From NCBI RefSeq assembly GCF_964204645.1, contig NC_134031.1:12498501-12562500 (forward strand): a stretch of DNA of 64,000 nucleotides, written 5' to 3'. Source of the DNA: Tubulanus polymorphus. Lineage: Eukaryota > Nemertea > Palaeonemertea > Tubulaniformes > Tubulanidae. The notes beneath the pieces are model-generated. The model did not search any database. It had not been told where the DNA came from and was given only the letters and a program-made list of their open reading frames with translations. A program made the position numbers and the translations under genes. Shown in pieces: positions 31,609-40,095 of this stretch (position 1 is the stretch's first letter; each line of letters begins with the position of its first letter).

Positions 31609-33318
31609 TTACTTGATATTTTTTGATATCATATTTACTAAACCAAAAATAATAGCACTTACAACTGTAATTAAAAATAAAATAATATGTTCAGCAGCAA
31701 AGTTAATAATGTTTCCTGCAGATTTCAATATAAAACCAACAATTGAAGCAATAACTCCTGGTAAAGCTGCAGCAGATTTTTTAGATAGTTCCCATAAATA
31801 TTTTGCTAATTTCTTTAAACCATCTTTAACTTTATCTTGTATAGAATTATTGCCTGGAGGTTTATCTGGTTTATTGGGAGTAGGAGTAGATTTTAAAGCA
31901 TTTGATATAGCTAAACCAATTGTTGTAAATAACATAGTTACAGCTGTTACAATTGAAAGAATTGTTATTCCTTCTAACTTAAATAATAACTTTATTCTGT
32001 CTTTTAATGATATTTCAGAATCTGGTTTTATCAACAAATCTTTAAAAATAACTTTTAATTTTTTAATATGATTAAGATCATATGATTTTAATAATATATC
32101 TCTTTCTTCTTTTTGTAATTTTATGTTATATTCTAAATCATCTATTTCTTTTACTAAAGCTAACTTTCTGTTTTCATAATCAGCTTCATAAACTACTTGA
32201 TGATCTCTATTTAATTCTAATTGTTTTAATTCTTCATCTACATTAACTAATTCTTTTTCTAACATGGTTATTTTAGAAAATCTCATCTTAATATTAGCAA
32301 TTTCATCAGCTGATACTTGTATACCTTTAATTTCTCTACGTATTTGTTCAGGAAATGTTTCTAATTCTTCATCAGTTAAATTAAGAAATCCTTTTTCTAG
32401 TAAATATTGCAGTCGATTTATTCCAGTTTCAGAACCAGATGTATCTGATATACTATTCATCAGTTCTTCTGAATCTCTTAATCTATCAATTTGTTTTTCT
32501 AATTGTAATTGATTTGAATAATTATCAATTGGTTGAGTGTCTCTTCTCGATGTTTCGGGTGTTGAAGATCTTAATCTATCTAATCGATTTCTATTCTCTT
32601 CCATTTCTGGATCAAAATCAGTAGGATTTGGATTTTTAAATGGATTTTTAAATGGTGAATATTTGTTTATATCAATATTCGGAATTGGTTCTTCTTTATT
32701 TATTCTATTGAGTGCATTCCATATAATTCTGAGAAATTCTGTGCCACCTTTTGAACGTTCAATTGTAGATCTTGCTCGCATTTCAGGTTCATAAATATTT
32801 TCTTGACCCATTTTAGATAATTGAATTGATACAATTTTGTTATTTAAATTAACATTATAATACCATGAATCATTTTTAAATTCTAAATTATTTGTGAAAT
32901 ATGGGTCATCCTTAAAAATTTGTTCTACAACATCTTCAGTATCAATTTCATCTATTACAACTGTTGGTAATAATTCGTTAACAATTGTATCTGTTACTCT
33001 AGATTTCATTTTAAATAATTCCATAGGTTTATCAGGATTTTTTTCTTGTTGTTTTACTAATAGTTCCATAAATTCTTTTCTTTCTCTTCTAGTTGAAATT
33101 CTACCAATTTCAGGAGCTTTTAAATATTTATTTAATCTTTCACGTAATTCGGGATCATCATCATCATAATCATCATCTTCACCTAAATTAGTATTATATG
33201 CTGATTCATTATCATTATCGATATTAGTTTCTGCATCATTATAATCATTATCAATATATCCTTCATTATTATTTCCCATTTCTCCCATTTCATAATCTTC
33301 TCCACCTTCTACATCCAT
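31609..33318 (-). CDS. 569-aa acidic coiled-coil protein with C-terminal membrane segments (Pol-2)
   Basis: The N-terminus is very acidic (GEDYEMGEMGNNNEGYIDND). A coiled coil occupies about 330-430 (KITMLEKELVNVDEELKQLELNRD). Hydrophobic segments follow: ITILSIVTAVTMLFTTIGLAI (about 455-478) and a longer tail IASIVGFILKSAGNIINFAAEHIILF (about 520-560). Between them is a Pro-rich linker (TPTPNKPDKPP). The N-terminal 35 residues and last 150 are shared with Pol-1 and Pol-4, but the middle third is a different sequence. No known family; a virion structural or membrane role is a guess from context. Confidence 0.65.
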   Translation of the reverse strand: MDVEGGEDYEMGEMGNNNEGYIDNDYNDAETNIDNDNESAYNTNLGEDDDYDDDDPELRERLNKYLKAPEIGRISTRRERKEFMELLVKQQEKNPDKPMELFKMKSRVTDTIVNELLPTVVIDEIDTEDVVEQIFKDDPYFTNNLEFKNDSWYYNVNLNNKIVSIQLSKMGQENIYEPEMRARSTIERSKGGTEFLRIIWNALNRINKEEPIPNIDINKYSPFKNPFKNPNPTDFDPEMEENRNRLDRLRSSTPETSRRDTQPIDNYSNQLQLEKQIDRLRDSEELMNSISDTSGSETGINRLQYLLEKGFLNLTDEELETFPEQIRREIKGIQVSADEIANIKMRFSKITMLEKELVNVDEELKQLELNRDHQVVYEADYENRKLALVKEIDDLEYNIKLQKEERDILLKSYDLNHIKKLKVIFKDLLIKPDSEISLKDRIKLLFKLEGITILSIVTAVTMLFTTIGLAISNALKSTPTPNKPDKPPGNNSIQDKVKDGLKKLAKYLWELSKKSAAALPGVIASIVGFILKSAGNIINFAAEHIILFLITVVSAIIFGLVNMISKNIK

Positions 33319-33334
33319 TTACATAATAAAAAAA

Positions 33335-34723
33335 TTAAAATTTAAAATATAATATTCCTCCGATTACAATTCCTATACAAGTTATAGCTAATTTAGTGTT
33401 TTCATGGGATTTATTATCATCATTTAGTGTAATTATATCATGTTGAATAATATCAGTTCTATTATTTTCTGATGTATTATAATATTTTATTTTAGAATCA
33501 TTATTTAATTTAATATTCTTAGTTTTAGTTTCTGTTGATTGAATATGTTTTTTATTTTTTTCACCTTCCATTAATTTTGGAGTAGTGATAATCTTTTTAT
33601 TTATATCATTTAACCCAAATGAATTATTTATTGTCGCAGTTTTAATTAGATTATTATAACCAATTATATTTCCCATCTTTAATACTAAATCATTAGAAAT
33701 AATTAATAGATTAGGGCCTATACAATAATTAAGTCTTACATGAGATTTATCTAAATAATTTTGATATCTTATAATGTTTTCTGGAATAGATCTATTTTTA
33801 TCATTATGAATTGAATCTTCAAATAAAACTTTAAATTGTTTTTGTGTATCGAATGATGTATTCAAATTTCCAATTATCGGTGATCTTGTTTCAACTTGTG
33901 ATCCTAGAATACAAATCAAATAAGTTCTAATAGATTGATTTATTCTTTCTATACCTGATTTAGTAAAACCTTCACTATTTTCTAAAATAAAATAAACCCA
34001 ACCATTATTGTTTTCTTGTTTTAAATTATCATAAAATTTTGGTAATTTATTGAAATTTAATGTTTCTAAATCCTTTGTTTCTATTTTACCATAACCTAAT
34101 TTTTTATTATAGATATTATAAAAACTATTAGATGGTATGGGAAGTGCACAATATTCTGCAATCTTTCTAGGGCAAGGAAGTGATCTTATTGTTCCAATTT
34201 TTATTCTAAAATCAGAATTATTTATATCTATATTAAATTCATTACAAATCTTATAAAACTTAGATAAATTAATATTATTATCCAATTCTTTGAAATACCT
34301 AGATCCTGGTAAAGCGCACTCTAATTCATTTAATATTATTCTGATTTGAAAGTATGTATGAAATCTAAATAAACTTTGAATTAGTTTATATTTAGAATTA
34401 TTCAAATGATCATTCCAACTAATTCCACATCCTGTTGTTGCACAATAAACAGCAAAATTTAATTGATTCTGCCAATACTTCATATTAGATTTTAATAACC
34501 ATTGTTTTTCATCTTTCAATTTTTTAAAATTAATTAAATATACATGAAATATATTTTCCATCTTTGCATTAAAATTATTAGTTTCAGTAACATAAATTTC
34601 TAAATTAGTTAATGAATCTAAAACTTCATTTCTATATGTAATATCTTTATTAAAATCTATTGCTGGAATATTATATTTAATTGATTTATTATATCGGAAA
34701 GTTTTTGGAAAACTATCTACCAT
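33335..34723 (-). CDS. 462-aa conserved Polinton protein with C-terminal anchor (Pol-2)
   Basis: Distinctive region NMKYWQNQLNFAVYCATTGCG (about 92-112) followed by a basic-hydrophobic body (LFRFHTYFQIRIILNELECALPG). A second conserved block starts near WVYFILENSEGFTKSG. The last 18 residues (AITCIGIVIGGILYFKF) form a probable membrane anchor after a polar Asn-rich linker. Homologues are in Pol-1 and Pol-4. I have seen this signature in Polinton-like loci but know no function; a minor structural protein is possible. It starts 16 bp after the stop of the 144-aa gene, at TATAAATG. Confidence 0.65.
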   Translation of the reverse strand: MVDSFPKTFRYNKSIKYNIPAIDFNKDITYRNEVLDSLTNLEIYVTETNNFNAKMENIFHVYLINFKKLKDEKQWLLKSNMKYWQNQLNFAVYCATTGCGISWNDHLNNSKYKLIQSLFRFHTYFQIRIILNELECALPGSRYFKELDNNINLSKFYKICNEFNIDINNSDFRIKIGTIRSLPCPRKIAEYCALPIPSNSFYNIYNKKLGYGKIETKDLETLNFNKLPKFYDNLKQENNNGWVYFILENSEGFTKSGIERINQSIRTYLICILGSQVETRSPIIGNLNTSFDTQKQFKVLFEDSIHNDKNRSIPENIIRYQNYLDKSHVRLNYCIGPNLLIISNDLVLKMGNIIGYNNLIKTATINNSFGLNDINKKIITTPKLMEGEKNKKHIQSTETKTKNIKLNNDSKIKYYNTSENNRTDIIQHDIITLNDDNKSHENTKLAITCIGIVIGGILYFKF

Positions 34724-34739
34724 TTATATAATTAAAAAA

Positions 34740-35174
34740 TTAATAATTTATTAATTCTTTTAATAATTTATCTTGTTCTTCAACTGTTATATGACCATTT
34801 AAACTTATTATATAATCTAGTGTGTTCTTTAATTTATTAATTTCTTTTATATTAGTTTTAATTTTTTCTTTATTACTTTTTATATTTAATTTTGAACTTA
34901 TACCAGTTAAAACACTTGAACTTAATCCTAACACACCAATTGATATAGCTAAAGGTGTTAATGGACTGAATATTGCTAAAAATGTTATTACAGAACTAAT
35001 TGTAACCGAACCACTTATAATCAAATAATATATAATTTTACTTTTTAAATATTTTTTCTTTTTAATCTTTAAGTCACTTTCAAATTCTAATATTTGTTTT
35101 TCTAAATATGTTTTTAATCTAGTTTTATTTATATCATGAGGAATAATATCAATATTATCAACTTTATCTTCCAT
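34740..35174 (-). CDS. 144-aa two-helix membrane protein (Pol-2)
   Basis: A basic N-terminal helix (LEKQILEFESDLKIKKKKY) leads into two adjacent hydrophobic segments, IIYYLIISGSVTISSVITFL and LAISIGVLGLSSSVLTGI (residues about 46-92), then a polar helical tail. It is the second of three small membrane proteins in a row (140, 144, 73). A start motif with eight T then GCTAAATAAATG lies upstream. Function unknown. Confidence 0.7.
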   Translation of the reverse strand: MEDKVDNIDIIPHDINKTRLKTYLEKQILEFESDLKIKKKKYLKSKIIYYLIISGSVTISSVITFLAIFSPLTPLAISIGVLGLSSSVLTGISSKLNIKSNKEKIKTNIKEINKLKNTLDYIISLNGHITVEEQDKLLKELINY

Positions 35175-35194
35175 TTATTTAGCAAAAAAAATTA
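35175..35194 (-). promoter_or_regulatory. Start-codon motif of the 144-aa gene
   Basis: Minus strand TAATTTTTTTTGCTAAATAA directly before ATG, filling the whole 20-bp gap to the preceding stop. Same pattern as at 31565, 35618 and 35864. Confidence 0.5.
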
Positions 35195-35617
35195 CTAATT
35201 AGTAAACTTATAAGCAACAAATATAACAATAACAGTTCCACCTAAAATCCAAATTATTTCATATTTCTGTTGTTCTTTACTTGGGGTATAATAATCTGAT
35301 AATTTGGGTTTGTATAGATGTAATTTTTCTTTATTTGTTACTGCGTTATATAAACTCATTGCATCATCAACTGATTGAAAATCTCTATGTGAAATCTTCT
35401 GATCATATAATTCTTTATTGATGTAATCCATATAGTTTTGCCTCTTTTCTCTATATTCTTCCGCTGCTTTATTGTATTTCTCTAACGCTAAGTTATGTCT
35501 TCTTTGTTCTCCTAATGAACTATTTTTATCAATATGTTTAAATAAATAACCACCACCAGTAAATGCTAAAGCGTTAACAATTGCTGATCCTATAATAGTT
35601 ATAATTGCAGAAGCCAT
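35195..35617 (-). CDS. 140-aa membrane protein with terminal hydrophobic segments (Pol-2)
   Basis: The N-terminal segment IITIIGSAIVNALAFTGGGYLF and C-terminal IIWILGGTVIVIFVAYKF frame a charged helix (ALEKYNKAAEEYREKRQNYMDY) and the word KPKLSDYYTPS. The arrangement AFTGGGYLF ... LSDYYTPS recurs in animal Polinton-like elements as I recall it, without known function. It is nearly identical to the Pol-1 copy (12834-13256), which is also intact and suggests constraint. Confidence 0.7.
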   Translation of the reverse strand: MASAIITIIGSAIVNALAFTGGGYLFKHIDKNSSLGEQRRHNLALEKYNKAAEEYREKRQNYMDYINKELYDQKISHRDFQSVDDAMSLYNAVTNKEKLHLYKPKLSDYYTPSKEQQKYEIIWILGGTVIVIFVAYKFTN

Positions 35618-35636
35618 TTATTTAGCAAAAAAATTA
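35618..35636 (-). promoter_or_regulatory. Start-codon motif of the 140-aa gene
   Basis: Minus strand TAATTTTTTTGCTAAATAA directly before ATG. It differs from the 144-aa gene motif only in T-run length, although the coding sequences are unrelated. Confidence 0.5.
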
Positions 35637-35641
35637 TGCAT

Positions 35642-35863
35642 TTATATGGGAGGAATATATTTTTGTTTTTCCAAATAATCAATAGTTAAATTAGATAAAG
35701 TAACTGCTAATGTTAACTTTAAAATATCATTTATATCAAATCTATCAACATTAACACTTCCCATTTTGAATACTTTTTTTAATACCATTGAATAACCAAC
35801 AGTTCCAACTGATAGTAATGCGCCATTATATAATCCAGTTATTATCCACTTATTATCACTCAT
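35642..35863 (-). CDS. 73-aa small membrane protein (Pol-2)
   Basis: Hydrophobic segment ITGLYNGALLSVGTVGYSMVL (about 8-28) and a second, weaker one (ILKLTLAVTLSNLTIDYL). The ATG follows the stop of the 113-aa gene with no gap (TAAATG). The Pol-1 copy is split by CI-2. Function unknown; holin-like or virion-membrane roles cannot be told apart from sequence. Confidence 0.65.
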   Translation of the reverse strand: MSDNKWIITGLYNGALLSVGTVGYSMVLKKVFKMGSVNVDRFDINDILKLTLAVTLSNLTIDYLEKQKYIPPI

Positions 35864-35882
35864 TTATTTATCAAAAAAATTA
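35864..35882 (-). promoter_or_regulatory. Start-codon motif of the 73-aa gene, embedded in the 113-aa CDS
   Basis: Minus strand TAATTTTTTTGATAAATAA is read as the last codons of the 113-aa protein (N-F-F-D-K-stop) and also forms the T-run/TAAATAAATG motif of the next gene. Coding and control sequence are superimposed, and the same arrangement survives in Pol-1 (20596). Confidence 0.5.
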
Positions 35883-36205
35883 CTATCTTCAAAATATTTA
35901 GTTAACTTATTTATGATTAATTCAACATTTATTTCATTACTAGTTTTATGATTATCATATATTTTGGATAATATGTTTTTAATATCTTCAATAATTCCAT
36001 CTTCATTTAATTCATAATATTCTGAAGGTGATTTAATTAAATCAATTACTTTTTCTATATTATACTTTTCTTTATCAATCATTGATGCATTGTTAAATGA
36101 TTTACTTTTTATATCAGTAATTACATCATTTAGTTTAATTCTCATTTCTTTACCATGTTTAAAATCAAATCCAAAACATATACTCGGTCCAACAGTTATA
36201 TTCAT
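35864..36205 (-). CDS. 113-aa conserved Polinton protein (Pol-2)
   Basis: It starts MNITVGPSICFGFDFKHGKEM, an invariant opening in Pol-1 and Pol-2, followed by a helical, Lys/Glu-rich remainder ending NFFDK. No membrane segment or known domain. It lies between the penton-like gene and the 73-aa gene. Not recognised. Confidence 0.6.
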   Translation of the reverse strand: MNITVGPSICFGFDFKHGKEMRIKLNDVITDIKSKSFNNASMIDKEKYNIEKVIDLIKSPSEYYELNEDGIIEDIKNILSKIYDNHKTSNEINVELIINKLTKYFEDSNFFDK

Positions 36206-36221
36206 TTATATAGGTGAAAAA

Positions 36222-36980
36222 TTACTCTTTACATCTTATAACTAATTCATAAATTACAGGAAAGTTATTCAAATCAATTAAGTATCCATTATGATTTCTA
36301 ATTTCTAATCTAAAATTATTAAAACTAGGAATGCATGGTTTGAAATCACATTCTGTTAAATTATAATTTATTTGCGTTCCAAATTCTTTAACATTTTTTA
36401 ATGGTAAAATATTTAATATACTAGAATTACATGTTGTATCTTTAGTTGCTTCAAATGTTTTTGTTGGGTCAATTAAATTGCAATAAATATAAAAATGTGT
36501 AAAAGGTATTATATTTGAAATACCTTCTACGTTTACTGTAACAACATCTGGTTCAATTCCTAGCAATTTAGCTATAGGTTTTTTTACCATAAATGCATGT
36601 TGACTTTCATCAAATACCTTTATTTTAATTCTATTTGAGCTATCACTTTTTATAAATCTTATTAAAAATTTATCATCTTTTCTAATTTTCAACCGTGCTC
36701 TACGATTAATTTCTTGAGATAATGTTTCTAAATTATATAATCCTGGTCTTAGAAATAGATGAAACCATTTATTTATATTTCTAATATGAATTAAAAAAGT
36801 ATTATGTTCAATAGTTTTATTCGATATATTATAAAAAGAATTACATAAACTTATATTTACTAATTTTAAATCTACACAATTCTTGAATTCTCTATCTAAT
36901 TGTACTAATAAATTATGAGATTTATAATTTGTAAGTTTTCTAGAATCTACAAATATTCTGTATTCTTTTAATTCCACCAT
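36222..36980 (-). CDS. Penton-like (minor capsid) protein (Pol-2)
   Basis: 252 aa with alternating hydrophobic strands suggesting a jelly-roll. KLVNISLCNSFYNIS (about 41-55), RPGLYNLETLSQEINRR (about 79-95), IIPFTHFYIYCNLIDP (about 154-169), and the C-terminal FRLEIRNHNGYLIDLNNFPVIYEL. This pattern recurs in animal Polinton/adintovirus loci and is taken as the penton homologue (the PY class). The function is inferred from that and from sitting in the structural block. The Pol-1 copy is intact and shares most residues. Confidence 0.6.
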   Translation of the reverse strand: MVELKEYRIFVDSRKLTNYKSHNLLVQLDREFKNCVDLKLVNISLCNSFYNISNKTIEHNTFLIHIRNINKWFHLFLRPGLYNLETLSQEINRRARLKIRKDDKFLIRFIKSDSSNRIKIKVFDESQHAFMVKKPIAKLLGIEPDVVTVNVEGISNIIPFTHFYIYCNLIDPTKTFEATKDTTCNSSILNILPLKNVKEFGTQINYNLTECDFKPCIPSFNNFRLEIRNHNGYLIDLNNFPVIYELVIRCKE

Positions 36981-36997
36981 TTATTTTACATACTTTC

Positions 36998-37339
36998 TTA
37001 TTCGAAATCTATTTCATGGTGCCCTTTTTCATTCTTACCTTTGTATACGAAATAGAAATCTCCAGAACATAATTCTTCTAGATCTTCACTTGATAATCTA
37101 TGAAATCTATCTGGTAAATAAGTTCTGAATTTATATTTATTTCCTTTTAATCCTTCATATTCTAAATGAATTACTAATTTATCTCCATATTTATTAGTAA
37201 TTGTTTCAATGTTAGTAATTAAATATTTCTTGTGAATTGTTAACTCAGTTAGTTTTTTAAATTTATAATCTACAGATTTGACGCTTGAAGTATCTTTAAT
37301 TCTATCTAAGAATTCACTGTGTACTTGTTTACTCTCCAT
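36998..37339 (-). CDS. 113-aa small protein beside POLB, possible OB fold (Pol-2)
   Basis: After a short polar N-terminus, LTELTIHKKYLITNIETITNK leads to KLVIHLEYEGLKGNKYKFRT and YLPDRFHRLSSEDLEELCSGD. Beta-strand periodicity and place next to the polymerase suggest a single-strand-binding or replication accessory protein, but this is inference. The Pol-1 version is 117 aa. The stop-to-start gap to POLB is 28 bp. Confidence 0.5.
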   Translation of the reverse strand: MESKQVHSEFLDRIKDTSSVKSVDYKFKKLTELTIHKKYLITNIETITNKYGDKLVIHLEYEGLKGNKYKFRTYLPDRFHRLSSEDLEELCSGDFYFVYKGKNEKGHHEIDFE

Positions 37340-37367
37340 TTATTATACAAATTTTTATTGAAATTGA

Positions 37368-39607
37368 TTAACACGCTAGAATCCTTTTCATAATCTCATT
37401 TTCTTTTGTTTCTTCTCTTTTGAATTTTATATATTCATCTAAATTGCAACCATAGGCGACTGTGTGGATTCCATCATCTAAAATATATCTTTTATCATCA
37501 AATGGATTCAAACTTATCTTCTCTATCTCTTCAATATACATTTCATGATCTTCAGATCTTAAACATTTCATCTTATGTTTTCTAACTTCTTCATTAAATA
37601 TACAATTGATGTAATCTTTGAAATGAATATTCTTTTCTACTACACTTTTGGTTATTCCTTTTAACTTTTTAGCTTCATGTTCTTTAGTTTTATATGAATA
37701 CATTTTAGATCTAATACCTATGAACTCTATCATTTCTTCACCACCTAATTCATCCTTAAACTTCCCAGGAACTTTTTTATTATCATTGGTAAACAATTCA
37801 TGATTTTTTGGATAATTACTAAAATCAAAATGGTGTTTTAATGTTTTTAAATCATCTGTTATGTTATCAGTTTTTATCTTTAATATGTAAGAATCTGTAT
37901 CAAAATATAAGATTTCTATGTGTTTTTCTCCAAAATGAGGTTGTAATATATTATAATAGAATTCATACATTAGTAATTTTGATAATTCTAAAACTGCAGC
38001 TCCAACATAAATCGGTTTATTAAATTTCATAGAAGTCCTTTTTAATTTAACTGCTGCTAAATTTTCATCGAATATTCTATTACCTATAAATTTCGGATAC
38101 GATTGTAAATGTCTAATTCTTTTACCATTACTAACTAACTCAATATCATTTCTATTTCTAATATTTTCACAAGTCTTACCATAGAACGCATTGTTCATTA
38201 ACTTAAAAAAATCTTTTTCAAAATCAGTTTTAGATTTAGTTCTCTGTGTAGTATTAAAATCTATATATTTTTCTAACCATTTAGATTGACTGAATGAAAT
38301 ATATCTATGTACTTTTTTTAATATCATTCCTTGATTTAGATAAAACTTCAACATTCTATAATGCACAACGTAATTATATTTATCTTCTTGAGTTACCATT
38401 AACTTTTCAGTATGAATATGATTATCGGGTTTAATTCTTTTTTGATAATTTGATAATTCTTCATGTTTAACAGTTTTATGTTCGGGACAGTAAGCTAGAT
38501 TTCTAGATTTGAATTTAATATTTTCAGGATATTCTAAATCTACAACAAAGAAGTAACCAGTATCTGAATCATCTGCAATATCTAGGATTCTTTTCTTCCA
38601 ATCAAATTTATCAATTTGTAAAACTTCAGTTATTTCAAACATCCCATAAGGTTGTGGTTCCATCAACTTATTATAGCCCATAGAAAACATTTATCATCTT
38701 CATTTTGTATATTTATTACACCATTAGTTTTAAATGGTAGTTTAATATAACTTGTTCCATTTATACTATCATCTTTATAATATGATAAATTATTTTCATC
38801 AATTGGTTTTGATTTAGTTAACTTATTATATTTTGTGTTATAAACATGTAAAGTTATAAATATTATCTCATCAAATATTAAACCAGATCCTTCAAAATAT
38901 TTCTTTTCTATTTTAGTTTTTATTTCATTATAACATTTATCTAATTTATCATCTATATGTTGTTTAGATATAATATGTTGTGAATGAGAATTTATATTAT
39001 ATATTGGTTTATCTTCAGATTTTATAAACTTTACTTTAACTGATATACTAATTTTTGGATATTCAACATCTGTAATTATTTTTATTATTTCTTTCATATT
39101 TTCTAAATGTTTTTTATTTTCTTCTAATGTTTTACCTTTATGAAATTTAAACTCAATAGCTGCTGGACCAATATCACTTTTAAATGCTTCGGTTATTTCT
39201 ATATCTTTTTTATTATCTAATGAATTTATATAATTTCTTACATCTTCCATATATGGTCTTTTATTGTTTAATTTATTTTTTATTCTTTTAATTGCGCTTT
39301 GTTTCTTATCGTTATCATTATCAAAATAATCTTCACCTATAATATCATTATTCTTATTTCTAATATGACTTATAGATTTTAAATGTTCTTTATAATATCT
39401 TTTATCACTGAATGATTGATTACATGTATCACATTTGTATGTTTCTTTTTCATCCTTTAATTCTTCTAATTTAGTTTCTAATATATCATCTTTATACTCT
39501 AGTTTCAATTTATTCTCTAAATGTGTTCTAGTTTTATTGTGTCTTGCTTTTTGGGATTTATCTATATCGATATTACATGTTAGACAGTAGTACTTATTTG
39601 CTTCCAT
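37368..39607 (-). pseudogene. POLB: Protein-primed family B DNA polymerase of Pol-2, centre deleted
   Basis: The 5' part (39607 to about 38663) encodes the N-terminal domain with two C2H2 fingers (C8, C11, H23, H29; C59, C62, H75, H81). It stops shortly after DDKCFLWAIIS. The 3' part (38690-37368) is in another frame, starting in EPQPYG, and carries motif B (KLMNNAFYGKT) and motif C (YFDTDSY). Compared with Pol-1, about 1.75 kb are missing: exonuclease motifs I-III and palm motif A (DANNLYGWAM). A polymerase without motif A cannot be active, so Pol-2 must have been copied in trans. The junction has short homology around ATGGAACC/ATAAGTTG. Confidence 0.9.
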
Positions 39608-40095
39608 TTTAATACTAAAATTTTTATTAAAATTGATTTTAGAAGTTCAATGATTTAAATGTTATTCATATATATATGAATATTTTAAGAGTAATAGGGG
39701 TAATAGGCTTTCATATCAAAGGTTTAATGATCGAGTTCATTAATAACATATATTAAAAGTAATTAAAAAACTATAATATATTTTCATAACCGCGTGCATT
39801 TCAGTTGAATAATAGAATAATTATTATCATTTGAATATATTTGATTATTTGAATTTGTGTATTGTAATTAAATCAATTGGTCGCGGAGCGGAGCGGTAGC
39901 GAAGTGGAGCGACCAATTGATTTAATACAATATGCTTTTTATATTATTGATATCTTAGAATAAATATTTAGTTTTGATATAAAATGCACGCGGTAATGAA
40001 AATATATTATAGTTTTTTAATTACTTTTAATATTTTGTTTTTTAATGGGCTCGACCGTTCGACCTTTGGTATGAAAGCCTATTACCCCTATTACT
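39498..40095 (-). repeat. Right TIR of Pol-2 (598 bp), outer 406 bp palindromic
   Basis: The reverse complement of 24304-24901. The palindrome is 39690-40095, with its central stem and loop (GGTCGCGGAGCGGAGCGG) near 39880-39920. The inner 110 bp are the true 5' end of POLB, so the TIR overlaps a gene. The element ends at 40095, followed by the second ATCGCC. Confidence 0.93.

Larger units (their letters stand above)
24304..40095 (+). mobile_element. Pol-2: full-length Polinton/Maverick, 15,792 bp, with 6-bp target duplication
   Basis: Termini are AGTAATAGGGG at 24304 and CCCCTATTACT at 40095, flanked by ATCGCC on both sides. The two 598-bp TIRs look identical by eye. Gene content: HNH, 200-aa protein, membrane protein, INT and ATP on the plus strand; zinc finger, capsid-like, coiled-coil, 462, 144, 140, 73, 113, penton-like, OB-like and POLB on the minus strand. 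A 6-bp duplication, 5'-AG terminus, protein-primed polymerase and chromodomain integrase are the Polinton hallmarks. It is the youngest insertion in the nest. POLB has a central deletion and the membrane gene a frameshift, so it is not autonomous. No adenain-type protease was recognised. Confidence 0.95.

Noticed and set aside
31529-32071. Plus-strand ORFs opposite the capsid and coiled-coil genes of Pol-2 and Pol-1
   Set aside because: They are antisense to well-supported conserved genes and have no start motif.
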